In this document: positions 16,286 to 24,626 of the stretch, piece after piece
How the letters are laid out: each line of letters begins with the position of its first letter
How positions within the stretch are numbered: the first letter of the stretch is position 1
Origin: JAOZPE01 sp964601275
Lineage (GTDB): Bacteria; Krumholzibacteriota; Krumholzibacteriia; JAJRXK01
NCBI GenBank assembly: GCA_964601275.1
Contig: CAZRMV010000001.1
Span: 310,001-374,000, forward strand
Direction: 5' to 3'
Length of the DNA stretch: 64,000 bases
The notes under the pieces: generated by a model
Seen by the model: the letters and a program-made list of their open reading frames with translations, nothing else
The model's database searches: none
Told to the model about the DNA's origin: nothing
Made by a program: the position numbers and the translations under genes

Positions 16286-18262
16286 GTGATCTGGCGCCGG
16301 AAAGCGCTCCAGGAGCTTCAACCCCCCGGGAGGGGGGAACGGGAGGCGGTCTTCGCCGCGCGCCGGTCCTTCTTGCGATCCGGGGACGTGCTGCGCATCC
16401 CGCGTCCTGGTCTGCTGCGGATCCTGCCGCTGACCGCATTCCTGATGGTCTCCTGGACCCTCGCGCGATCGGTCCCTGGACCGGCCCGGCCGCTCGGGGG
16501 CGTTCTGTCGGCGGCCGCCGCGGTTTCCGAGCTCTCTGCGGACCTGGTGGAGAGCTGTCGTTCCTACTTCCAGGTTCGCGACGCGCGGCTGATCGGCTGG
16601 CTGCCGGGGGACGAGGGGTTGCTCATCACCACCCGCCTGGGAGAACATCGCCAACTCCACCGGGTGGAAACGGCGGGCGGAATGCGCCGGCAACTCAGTT
16701 TCCTGCCGGACTCGGTGGAGGAAGCCGAAGTCGCCCCGTCCCGGGGGCGGGCGGCGGTGGCCCTGGTGCTCGAGCACGATCCCGGACAACTGCTTCTCTT
16801 CGATCTGCGAACCACCGGCAGCCGGGTCCTCGACCGCGAGGACGGACGGTTCACCGCCCCCTCCTTCAGCCACGAAGGCCGGCACCTCCTGGTCACCCTG
16901 GAGTCGCCTGCCGATTCCACCAGCCGGCTGCTGCTGCTGGAACCGTTCGCCGGTTCCGCTCCGGTCACCGTGCTGCAGGGACGGGGACGATGGCGCACCC
17001 TGGACTGGGCGCCCGACGACGACCGGGTCGTGGTTCAGCGGGAGATCTCGCCGCAGGAGAGCGAGCTCTGGCTGGTGGAGATCCCGACCCTGGAATCGAC
17101 CCGCATCCTCGAGGATCTCCCCCCGGCCCGCCTCGGCCCGGCCCGCTTCGCCGGGGAGGGCGGGTCGATCGTCTTCCTCGGCGATCCATGGCGGGGGATT
17201 CGCGAACCGGCGCGACTGGATCTGGACGATGGAACCCTCCGCCGCCTGGCCGGACAACTCCGCTGGGACGCCGAAGGCCTGGAGGTCTCGCCCGACGGGA
17301 GGATCGTCGCCTTCTCGGTGGATGAGAACGGGGCCAGCCGGATCTACCTGTCCAAGCTGGAAGGGGTGGAGCGCTCCCGCGGGGTCGATCTGCCGACCGG
17401 GGTGGTGGGAAGGATGCGCTTCTTGCCCCAGCCGAAGACCTACCGTCTCGCCCTGGAACTGACCACTCCCATCTCCCCCTGGGATGTCTACGTGATCGAG
17501 GGAGTGGACGAGCGCCCCCGCCTGGTCCGGTGGACCGAGAGCGAGATGGCCGGCATCGATCCGGAGCGCCTGAGCCGGCCCAGTCCCATCCACTATCGGA
17601 CCTTCGACCAGGGGTCCAGCGGAGGAACCCGGGAAGTCTCCGCCCTCTACTACCGGCCCCTGGGAGCCGGACCGCACGCGGTGGTGATCGACCTGGGTCG
17701 CGGCCGCCGCGGCCAGAACCGTCCCGCCTTCGATCCCCGGGTCCAGTTCTGGGTCACCCGGCTGGGTCTGGCGGTGCTCGCCCCCAATCCCCGGGGTTCG
17801 ACCGGCTATGGCCGGGATTTCACCGCGCTGGGAGCGGGCGAGGGCCGGGCCGACGTCGTCCGCGACCTGCTCGCCCTTCTCGATTGGATCGAGGAACGGC
17901 CGGAACTCGACGCCTCCCGGATCGGGGTCTTCGGGGAGGGGGCCGAGGCCGACCTGGCTCTGGCGACCCTCGCCCGGTCCGAAGGACGGTTGCAGGCGGC
18001 GGCGGTGCTGCTGGGCGATCCGGGGGAAATGCCCTCTCCGGAGGCGATGGCATCGATTTCAGAGCCGCTCCTGTTCCTCCTGGGCCCTGGGGCCGCCGGC
18101 CTGGAGAAGACCCTCCGGCCGCTCCAGGCGGAGATACCCGGTCTGGGCTGGTTTCTCGTTCCCGCCGAGGAGGGGGCGGGTGGGGGACGGTCCCGGCTGG
18201 AGGCCGAGGCCCGTCTCGGCGCATTCTGGCTGAGCGGCCTGGCCGAGAAAACGGCGCCATGA
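16286..18262 (+). CDS. Membrane-anchored S9 prolyl-oligopeptidase homologue lacking the catalytic triad
   Basis: A 658-residue protein: an N-terminal membrane anchor (about 36-55), a PD40/TolB-like propeller (about 90-420) and a C-terminal alpha/beta-hydrolase domain (about 440-650). The domain keeps the S9 landmark NPRGSTGYGRDF and the helix before the nucleophile elbow. The elbow itself reads VFGEGAEAD instead of GxSxGG, placing Gly552 at the serine position. The usual Asp strand is FLLGPGAAG and the His loop is PAEEGAGGG, so Asp and His are also missing. Hydrolysis is therefore unlikely; a binding or scaffold role is inferred. The start is GTG with GGGGGAAGAGG upstream. Confidence 0.75.
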   Translation: MIWRRKALQELQPPGRGEREAVFAARRSFLRSGDVLRIPRPGLLRILPLTAFLMVSWTLARSVPGPARPLGGVLSAAAAVSELSADLVESCRSYFQVRDARLIGWLPGDEGLLITTRLGEHRQLHRVETAGGMRRQLSFLPDSVEEAEVAPSRGRAAVALVLEHDPGQLLLFDLRTTGSRVLDREDGRFTAPSFSHEGRHLLVTLESPADSTSRLLLLEPFAGSAPVTVLQGRGRWRTLDWAPDDDRVVVQREISPQESELWLVEIPTLESTRILEDLPPARLGPARFAGEGGSIVFLGDPWRGIREPARLDLDDGTLRRLAGQLRWDAEGLEVSPDGRIVAFSVDENGASRIYLSKLEGVERSRGVDLPTGVVGRMRFLPQPKTYRLALELTTPISPWDVYVIEGVDERPRLVRWTESEMAGIDPERLSRPSPIHYRTFDQGSSGGTREVSALYYRPLGAGPHAVVIDLGRGRRGQNRPAFDPRVQFWVTRLGLAVLAPNPRGSTGYGRDFTALGAGEGRADVVRDLLALLDWIEERPELDASRIGVFGEGAEADLALATLARSEGRLQAAAVLLGDPGEMPSPEAMASISEPLLFLLGPGAAGLEKTLRPLQAEIPGLGWFLVPAEEGAGGGRSRLEAEARLGAFWLSGLAEKTAP

Positions 18263-18274
18263 AGGGACTCCCGT

Positions 18275-18303
18275 TTGCTGCGGACCGCTTCCTTGCCTAG
18301 ACT
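18275..18303 (+). promoter_or_regulatory. Promoter of the CBS-korAB-CBS operon
   Basis: TTGCTG (18275-18280), 17-bp spacer, TAGACT (18298-18303), 37 nt before the ATG at 18341. Confidence 0.5.
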
Positions 18304-18340
18304 GGCGCTTTGATCCCGCACTCACGTGGGAGGTAATGCC

Positions 18341-18835
18341 ATGGATGCAGAAGGATCCCAATCGTCGGCCTCGCAGCTCAGCTCGATTCTCCGATCGGAG
18401 AAGCTGCGTTACGTGATGCAGAGTTCCCCCTACACCGTGAAGGCGGGCAGTCCCGTGCGGGTCGCCATCGAAGGCATCCGCACCCGATCGAACAACTATG
18501 CCCTGGTGCTCTCCGGCAAGACGCTCGCGGGCATCTTCACCGAGCGCGACTATCTCGACAAGATTGCCGGGATGGATGTCTCGTTGGACCGTCCCGTCGA
18601 TGAATTCATGTCGAAAGAACCCGAGAGTCTTCCATCGGATGCCAGCGTGGCCGATGCCCTCAAGCTCATCGTGGATGGCGGCTACCGGCATGTTCCCGTG
18701 GTGGATGACGGTGAGGTGGTCGGCGTGATCTCCGCCCTGGACATCGTCAAGTACATCGCTGAACTCTACCCCACCGAAGTCTACAACCTTCCTCCGCGTC
18801 TCGACCAGGTCATGAACCGGGCCGAGGGTGGTTGA
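18341..18835 (+). CDS. CBS-domain pair protein upstream of korA
   Basis: A 164-residue protein made of two CBS motifs (about residues 25-75 and 88-145), with GIFTERDYLDKIAG and HVPVVDDGEVVGVISALDIVKYI as typical second-helix blocks. CBS pairs bind adenine nucleotides or SAM. There is no enzymatic domain. GGGAGG lies 7 nt upstream of the ATG. It begins the operon containing 2-oxoglutarate:ferredoxin oxidoreductase, and a second CBS gene closes it, so it may report energy charge to that enzyme (inference). Confidence 0.88.
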   Translation: MDAEGSQSSASQLSSILRSEKLRYVMQSSPYTVKAGSPVRVAIEGIRTRSNNYALVLSGKTLAGIFTERDYLDKIAGMDVSLDRPVDEFMSKEPESLPSDASVADALKLIVDGGYRHVPVVDDGEVVGVISALDIVKYIAELYPTEVYNLPPRLDQVMNRAEGG

Positions 18836-18885
18836 TCCTTCAGCCACACCCTGACACCAACCTGAACATCAAGGACCCAAGAGTC

Positions 18886-20745
18886 ATGTCAGAGCACAAG
18901 GTTGCACAGCTGGACAGCGTAACCATTCGCTTCGCCGGTGATTCCGGCGACGGCATGCAGCTTACCGGATCGCGCTTCACCGACACGGCTGCGCTGGTCG
19001 GCAACGACATCGCAACCTTCCCCGACTACCCGGCGGAAATCCGCGCCCCAGCGGGGTCCTTGGCCGGGGTCTCCGGATTCCAGATCCAGTTCAGTTCCCA
19101 TGACATCCATACGCCCGGGGACCGGCCGGATGTGCTGGTCGCGATGAACCCGGCGGCGTTGAAGGTGAATCTGAAGGACCTGCCCAAGGGCGGGATCCTC
19201 ATGGTGAACGAGAACGCGTTCACCAAGGCCAATCTCCGGCTCGCCCACTACGAGAGCAATCCCCTCGATGACGGATCGCTGTCCGATTATCGCCTCATCA
19301 CCGTTCCCATGACCGAGCTGACGGTCAAGGCGGTCGAGGAAACGGGGTTGCAGCGGCGGCTGGCCGAACGTTGCAAGAACTTCTTCGCCCTCGGAGTGGT
19401 GTTCTTCCTGTTCGAGCGTCCCCTGGACACGACAATCCGGTGGATCGACGAGAAGTTCGGGGCGAAACCGGACATCGCCCAGGCCAACAAGCTCGCCCTG
19501 AAGGCCGGCTACAATTTCGCCGACACCATCGAGGTCTTCCAGACCGTCTACGAGGTGAAGAAGGCGAAGCTGCCTGCGGGGACCTACCGCAGTCTCAACG
19601 GGAACCAGGCGATGGCGATGGGAGTGATCGCGGCGGGGGCGCGGGCCGGGCGCGAGGTATTCTACGGATCCTATCCCATCACTCCGGCCAGCGACATCCT
19701 GCACGAGCTGGCCCGCCACAAGGATTTCGGGGTGAAGACCTTCCAGGCGGAAGACGAGATCGCCGCGATCGGGGCGTCGATCGGGGCCGCCTACGGGGGG
19801 GCGCTCGCGGTGACCGGAACCAGCGGGCCGGGTCTTGCCCTGAAGACCGAGGCGCTCGGTCTCGCGGTAATGACCGAACTTCCCTTGCTGGTCATCAACG
19901 TGCAGCGCGGAGGGCCCTCGACCGGATTGCCCACCAAGACCGAGCAGGCCGACCTCTTCCAGGCGGTGGTGGGCCGCAACGGCGAGTGCCCGATGCCGGT
20001 GCTGGCTCCCTGCACTCCCGGCGATTGCTTCCACATCGCGATGGAAGGCATCCGCATCGCGGTGAAGTACATGACCCCGGTGATGGTGCTCTCCGACGGG
20101 TATCTCGCCAACGGCGCCGAGCCCTGGCGGATTCCCGATTTCAACGAGCTGCCGGAGATCGAGGTGAAGTACGCCGAGCCGGACGACGGCGCCGAACCCT
20201 TCATGCCCTACCGGAGGGACGAGGAGACCTTGTCGCGTCCCTGGGCCATCCCGGGAACACCGGGACTGGAACACCACATCGGCGGGCTGGAGAAGGACAA
20301 GCTCAGCGGAAACGTGAGCTACGATCCGGACAACCACGAGTACATGATCAAGCTGAGGGCGCGAAAGGTGGCCGGCGTGGTCCGGGACATCCCCGACCTC
20401 GAGGTCCAGGGACCCCAGGAAGGCGAACTCCTGGTGCTCGGATGGGGCTCGACCTACGGCGCCATCGTCAGCGCGTGCGAGCGACTGCGGGACCAGAAGG
20501 TTCCCGTCGCCAACACGCATCTGCGGTATCTCAATCCCTTCCCCGCCAACCTGGGTGAGGTGTTGCAGCGCTACGAGAAGGTGCTGGTGCCCGAGATGAA
20601 CCTGGGGCAGTTGCGCCGCTTGCTGCAGGCGGAATACCTGAAGCCGATCCTCGGACTGAACAAGGTGAAGGGACAGCCCTTCAAGGTCGAGGAGATCATG
20701 GACCACGCTCGGGCCGTTCTCAAACAGCGCGCCGTCGCCGGTTGA
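18886..20745 (+). CDS. korA: 2-oxoglutarate:ferredoxin oxidoreductase, fused gamma-alpha subunit
   Basis: A 619-residue subunit with the gamma domain first (about 10-190; FAGDSGDGMQLTGSRF) and the alpha/pyrimidine-binding domain after it (about 220-610; GSYPITPASDILHELA and TSGPGLALKTEA). This fused order is usual in bacterial KorA. With KorB it oxidatively decarboxylates 2-oxoglutarate to succinyl-CoA and reduces ferredoxin, or runs reductively. The ATG at 18886 has AAGGA about 10 nt upstream. korB follows after 19 bp. Confidence 0.93.
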   Translation: MSEHKVAQLDSVTIRFAGDSGDGMQLTGSRFTDTAALVGNDIATFPDYPAEIRAPAGSLAGVSGFQIQFSSHDIHTPGDRPDVLVAMNPAALKVNLKDLPKGGILMVNENAFTKANLRLAHYESNPLDDGSLSDYRLITVPMTELTVKAVEETGLQRRLAERCKNFFALGVVFFLFERPLDTTIRWIDEKFGAKPDIAQANKLALKAGYNFADTIEVFQTVYEVKKAKLPAGTYRSLNGNQAMAMGVIAAGARAGREVFYGSYPITPASDILHELARHKDFGVKTFQAEDEIAAIGASIGAAYGGALAVTGTSGPGLALKTEALGLAVMTELPLLVINVQRGGPSTGLPTKTEQADLFQAVVGRNGECPMPVLAPCTPGDCFHIAMEGIRIAVKYMTPVMVLSDGYLANGAEPWRIPDFNELPEIEVKYAEPDDGAEPFMPYRRDEETLSRPWAIPGTPGLEHHIGGLEKDKLSGNVSYDPDNHEYMIKLRARKVAGVVRDIPDLEVQGPQEGELLVLGWGSTYGAIVSACERLRDQKVPVANTHLRYLNPFPANLGEVLQRYEKVLVPEMNLGQLRRLLQAEYLKPILGLNKVKGQPFKVEEIMDHARAVLKQRAVAG

Positions 20746-20764
20746 CTCTGAAAGGAAAGCAGCC

Positions 20765-21787
20765 ATGAATACCGCCGCCGCCACCCCCGTCAAGCTCACC
20801 CGGAAGGATTTCGCCAGCGATCAGGAAGTGCGCTGGTGCCCCGGGTGCGGGGATTACTCGATCCTGAGCCAGGTCCAGAAGGTGATGCCCGAGCTCGGGT
20901 ACCCCAAGGAGAACATCGTCTTCATCAGCGGAATCGGCTGCTCCAGCCGCTTCCCCTACTACATGGCGACCTACGGTTTCCATGGCATCCACGGTCGAGC
21001 CATCACCTTGGCCACCGGCCTGAAGATCGCCAATCCGGAGCTGAGCGTCTGGGTGATCACCGGCGACGGGGACGGCCTGTCCATCGGAGGGAACCACTTC
21101 ATCCACGGACTGCGCCGGAACCTCGACATCAACATCATCCTCTTCAACAACCGGATCTACGGGTTGACCAAGGGTCAGTACTCGCCGACCTCCGAGTTCG
21201 GGAAGAAGACCAAGAGCAGTCCGCAGGGGACGATCGAGCATCCCATCCGTCCGGTCCGGACCGCGATCGGGGCCGAAGCCACCTGGGTGGGGCGCTCGGT
21301 GGACGCCGACGCCAAGCACCTGGCCCACATGCTGAAGCTGATGGCCCAGCATGACGGGGTTTCCTTCCTCGAGGTGTACCAGAACTGCATCATCTTCAAT
21401 GACAAGGCCTTCGAGGATTTCGCGGCGAAGAAGGTGCGCGACGAGCGTATGCTCTATCTTGAGGACGAGAAGCCGCTCCGCTTCGGGAAGGACGGCGAGT
21501 GGGGGATCCGCCTGGACGGGTTGACCCCCCAGAAGGTGCGGGTGGGGGAGAACGGAGTGACCGAGGACGATCTCCTGGTCTACGACGCCCAGAACCCCTC
21601 GATGGCTTATCTCCTCGCCAACCTGGAGTACCCGGAATTCCCCGTACCGGTGGGGGTCTTCCTCGATGTCGATCGGGACATCTACGAGCAGAGCCTCGTC
21701 CAGCAGATCGAAGAGGCCAAGAAACAACCAGGAGCGGGTGACATCCAAGCGCTGTTGACCGGCCCCAACACCTGGACGGTCGATTGA
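20765..21787 (+). CDS. korB: 2-oxoglutarate:ferredoxin oxidoreductase, beta subunit
   Basis: A 340-residue TPP-binding subunit. The TPP motif is GDGDGLSIGGNHFIHGLRRN with FNNRIYGLTKGQ after it. Cluster cysteines appear in WCPGCGDY, GIGCSSRF and YQNCIIFN. The spacing fits the single [4Fe-4S] cluster of beta subunits. It follows korA by 19 bp and precedes a zinc-ribbon CBS gene by 27 bp. Confidence 0.94.
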   Translation: MNTAAATPVKLTRKDFASDQEVRWCPGCGDYSILSQVQKVMPELGYPKENIVFISGIGCSSRFPYYMATYGFHGIHGRAITLATGLKIANPELSVWVITGDGDGLSIGGNHFIHGLRRNLDINIILFNNRIYGLTKGQYSPTSEFGKKTKSSPQGTIEHPIRPVRTAIGAEATWVGRSVDADAKHLAHMLKLMAQHDGVSFLEVYQNCIIFNDKAFEDFAAKKVRDERMLYLEDEKPLRFGKDGEWGIRLDGLTPQKVRVGENGVTEDDLLVYDAQNPSMAYLLANLEYPEFPVPVGVFLDVDRDIYEQSLVQQIEEAKKQPGAGDIQALLTGPNTWTVD

Positions 21788-21814
21788 CATCACGCCGACG
21801 ATCGAGGAGTCGAT

Positions 21815-22333
21815 ATGGAATGTCCTTTGTGTGGCCATGACAACCTTGCCGGTGCCGACACCTGTGAAGTGTGCGGCAGCGATCTCGCGTCGGCCGACGT
21901 GGAACAGTTCCGCGCACGCCTGAGGCAGGGAGTCCTCGGGGACACCCTGCAATCGTTGGAAACCCTGAAGCCCGGAGTCGTGAGCGCCGATGATTCCGTG
22001 GCCGATGCCCTGCCCTTGATGCGGCAAGACCGCCGGGGCAGTGTCATGGTCACCGACGAGGACAAGATCGTAGGCATCTTCACCGAGCGCGATCTCATCC
22101 GCCGGGTGCCGCACGAGAAGGATCTCTCCGAGGTGCGGATCAAGGACGTGATGACCCCCCAGCCCTTCACCTACTCGCCCAAGGACAGCATCGCCTACGC
22201 CCTCAACGGGATGACCACTTGGGGCAACCGTCATCTCCCTATCGCCGACGAGGACAACCGCCTGATCGGTTTCGTGTCGGTGCGCAAGGTGCTGCGGCAC
22301 ATCAAGGAGAAGTGCGCCAGCGGCGACTGCTGA
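21815..22333 (+). CDS. Zinc-ribbon CBS-domain pair protein downstream of korB
   Basis: A 172-residue protein with an N-terminal zinc ribbon (CPLCGHD and CEVCGSD, Cys3, Cys6, Cys17, Cys20) followed by two CBS motifs (about 45-100 and 110-165). GIFTERDLIRRVP and HLPIADEDNRLIGFVSVRKVL are the typical blocks, close in sense to the first gene of the operon. GAGGAG lies upstream of the ATG. A regulatory or redox-metal sensing role next to korAB is inferred. Confidence 0.88.
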   Translation: MECPLCGHDNLAGADTCEVCGSDLASADVEQFRARLRQGVLGDTLQSLETLKPGVVSADDSVADALPLMRQDRRGSVMVTDEDKIVGIFTERDLIRRVPHEKDLSEVRIKDVMTPQPFTYSPKDSIAYALNGMTTWGNRHLPIADEDNRLIGFVSVRKVLRHIKEKCASGDC

Positions 22334-22337
22334 CTCG

Positions 22338-23969
22338 CTACTCTTCCTCCATGTGCGGATAGCGGAAATCGGTGGGGGGGACGAAGGTCTCCTTCACCGT
22401 CCGCGGAGAGACCCACCGGATCAGGTTCAGCACGCTTCCCGCCTTGTCGTTGGTCCCGCTGGCCCGTCCTCCGCCGAAAGGCTGCTGTCCCACCACCGCT
22501 CCGGTCGGCTTGTCGTTGATGTAGAAGTTGCCCGCGGCAAAGCGAAGCCGCTCGCTCATCTTGACGATGACTTCGCGATCCCGGGCGAAGATGGCCCCGG
22601 TGAGGGCGTAGGGCGACCCCTCGTCGCAGAGGGTGAGGGTCTCGTCGAGCTTCTCGTCCTCGTAACGGTAGAGGGTCAGGACCGGGCCGAAGATCTCCTC
22701 GCGCATGGTCCGGAAGGCCGGGTCCTTCGCCACGATCACCGTCGGTTCGATGAACCAGCCCTTGGCGTCGTCGTACCCGCCTCCACAGAGGATCTCGGCG
22801 TCCCCGCTGGCCTTGGCCTCGTCGATGTATCCGGTGATGGTCTGGTAGGCCGCCTGGTCGATGACCGCGCACATGAAGTTGCCGAAGTCCAGGGGCGTGC
22901 CCATGCGGATCTCTCCCACCTGCGAAACCAGCTTTTCGGTGAAGTCGTCCCACAACGAGGCCGGGATGAAGGCGCGACTGGCGGCGCTGCACTTCTGGCC
23001 CTGGTATTCGAAGGCACCCCGCACGCAGGCGGTCACCAAGGCGTCGAGATCGGCGCTCTGGTGGGCGAAGATGAAATCCTTGCCCCCGGTCTCTCCCACG
23101 ATCCGCGGGTAGCTGCGGTACTTCTGGATGTTGGCGCCCACCAGTTTCCACATCCGCTGGAAGGTCGCGGTGCTTCCGGTGAAGTGGATTCCCGCCAGGT
23201 GCGGGCTGTTGATGACCGGATCCCCGACCTCGGCGCCGCTTCCCGGGACGAAGTTGATGACGCCCTTGGGCAGTCCCGCTTCCTCCAGGAGCCGCAGGAT
23301 GAACCAGGCGCTGTAGACCGCGCTCGAAGCGGGCTTCCACAGCACGGTGTTGCCCATGAGGGCGGGACTGGAGGGAAGATTGCCCGCGATGCTGGTGAAG
23401 TTGAAGGGCGTCACTGCGAACACGAAACCCTCCAGGGGCCGGTGCTCCACGTAATTCCACATTCCCGGCTGGCTGTCGGGCTGTTCGCTGTAGACCTGCT
23501 CCATGTAGAAGGCATTGAAGCGGAAGAAGTCGATGAGTTCACACGCGGAGTCGATCTCCGCCTGGAAGACGTTCTTGCTCTGGGCCAGCATGGTGGCCGC
23601 GTTGAGGGTGTCCCGCCAGGGGCCGGCCAACAGCTCGGCCGCCTTGAGGAAGATCGCCGCCCGCGATTCCCAGCTCATCGAGCTCCATTGCGCGTGCGCC
23701 GTGCGCGCCGCGGCGATGGCCCGCTCGATCTCCTCCGGTCCGGCCTTGTGGTAGCGGCCGAGCCGGTGCGAGTGGTCGTGGGGAGCGCGGCATTCGCCCA
23801 TCTTGCCGGTCTCGATCCTCTCCCCGCCGATCACCACGGGAATCTCGATCTCCTCTCCCATGAGCTGCGCCAATCGCCTCTTGATGCTCTCCCTCTCGGA
23901 GCTGCCGGGCTCGTACATCCGCACCGGCTCGTTGGCGGGAAAGGGCACGTTCAAGATGCTGTTGGCCAT
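22338..23969 (-). CDS. pruA: L-glutamate gamma-semialdehyde (P5C) dehydrogenase
   Basis: A 543-residue aldehyde dehydrogenase of the stand-alone P5C dehydrogenase family. It oxidises glutamate gamma-semialdehyde to glutamate in proline and ornithine breakdown. The general-base region is ETGGKDF and the nucleophile lies in YQGQKCSAASR. NAD-binding blocks VTPFNFTSIAGNLP and FTGSTATFQRMW are present. The ATG at 23969 has AAGGAG just upstream. No proline dehydrogenase gene is in the window. Glutamate made here could feed 2-oxoglutarate and hence KorAB. Confidence 0.93.
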   Translation of the reverse strand: MANSILNVPFPANEPVRMYEPGSSERESIKRRLAQLMGEEIEIPVVIGGERIETGKMGECRAPHDHSHRLGRYHKAGPEEIERAIAAARTAHAQWSSMSWESRAAIFLKAAELLAGPWRDTLNAATMLAQSKNVFQAEIDSACELIDFFRFNAFYMEQVYSEQPDSQPGMWNYVEHRPLEGFVFAVTPFNFTSIAGNLPSSPALMGNTVLWKPASSAVYSAWFILRLLEEAGLPKGVINFVPGSGAEVGDPVINSPHLAGIHFTGSTATFQRMWKLVGANIQKYRSYPRIVGETGGKDFIFAHQSADLDALVTACVRGAFEYQGQKCSAASRAFIPASLWDDFTEKLVSQVGEIRMGTPLDFGNFMCAVIDQAAYQTITGYIDEAKASGDAEILCGGGYDDAKGWFIEPTVIVAKDPAFRTMREEIFGPVLTLYRYEDEKLDETLTLCDEGSPYALTGAIFARDREVIVKMSERLRFAAGNFYINDKPTGAVVGQQPFGGGRASGTNDKAGSVLNLIRWVSPRTVKETFVPPTDFRYPHMEEE

Positions 23970-24004
23970 GATCGTCTCCTTGCGGTTGGCGGGGTCCGTG
24001 CTGG

Positions 24005-24033
24005 AGGCTACGCGATGGAATGGTTTCCCGCAA
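24005..24033 (-). promoter_or_regulatory. pruA promoter
   Basis: TTGCGG (24033-24028), 17-bp spacer, TAGCCT (24010-24005). The predicted start near 23998 gives a 29-nt leader containing AAGGAG. Confidence 0.5.
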
Positions 24034-24179
24034 GCGGGGCCGACGCCTGCGCCCGGCTGGATCCGGCCGGATCCACCCCGCGGGGTCGGCGGGCCATCCG
24101 GTTCTTGCCCCGCCGAAGGAAACAGGGGAGAGTAGGGCGCGCAGTACGTCCCCTCGCAGCACCCACCCGGGAGAGGATC

Positions 24180-24626
24180 GTGGTCCAGGGACCGCTGAGA
24201 ATCCACTCTTCACTGAGCATTCCCCGGCGGGAACTGCGCTTTCGCACTTCCCGCAGCGGCGGCCCGGGCGGCCAGCACGTCAACACCACCGACACGCGAG
24301 TGGAGCTGATCTTCGATGTGGCCCGCAGCGGGAGTCTCGGTCCCAACCAGCGCAAGAGATTGCTCGAGACCCTGGCCCGTCGACTCGACCAGAAGGGCCG
24401 GTTGCACCTTTTCAGTTCCCGCTTCCGGAGCCAATCGGCCAATCGGGAGGACGTGATCCGTCGCTTCCAACGGTTGCTCCAGGAGGCCTTGCGGAAAACG
24501 CGGCCACGCAAGGCTACCGTTCCGACCGAGGCGTCCCGCCGCCGGCGGCGGGAAGAGAAGAAGAAGCACTCCCGCAAGAAACAGCAGCGGCGCCGGGTCG
24601 ATTCCTTCGAGGGCGCCGCCCGATGA
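24180..24626 (+). CDS. arfB: ArfB/YaeJ-like peptidyl-tRNA hydrolase (ribosome rescue)
   Basis: A 148-residue class I release-factor-like protein with the catalytic GGQ in RSGGPGGQHVNTTDTRVE and a basic C-terminal tail (RRRRREEKKKHSRKKQQRRR). This is the ArfB/ICT1 plan: the tail enters the empty mRNA channel and GGQ releases the peptide from stalled ribosomes. The start is GTG 24180 after GGGAGAGG. Its TGA overlaps the hemH ATG by 4 nt (ATGA), so the two are translationally coupled. Confidence 0.87.
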   Translation: MVQGPLRIHSSLSIPRRELRFRTSRSGGPGGQHVNTTDTRVELIFDVARSGSLGPNQRKRLLETLARRLDQKGRLHLFSSRFRSQSANREDVIRRFQRLLQEALRKTRPRKATVPTEASRRRRREEKKKHSRKKQQRRRVDSFEGAAR

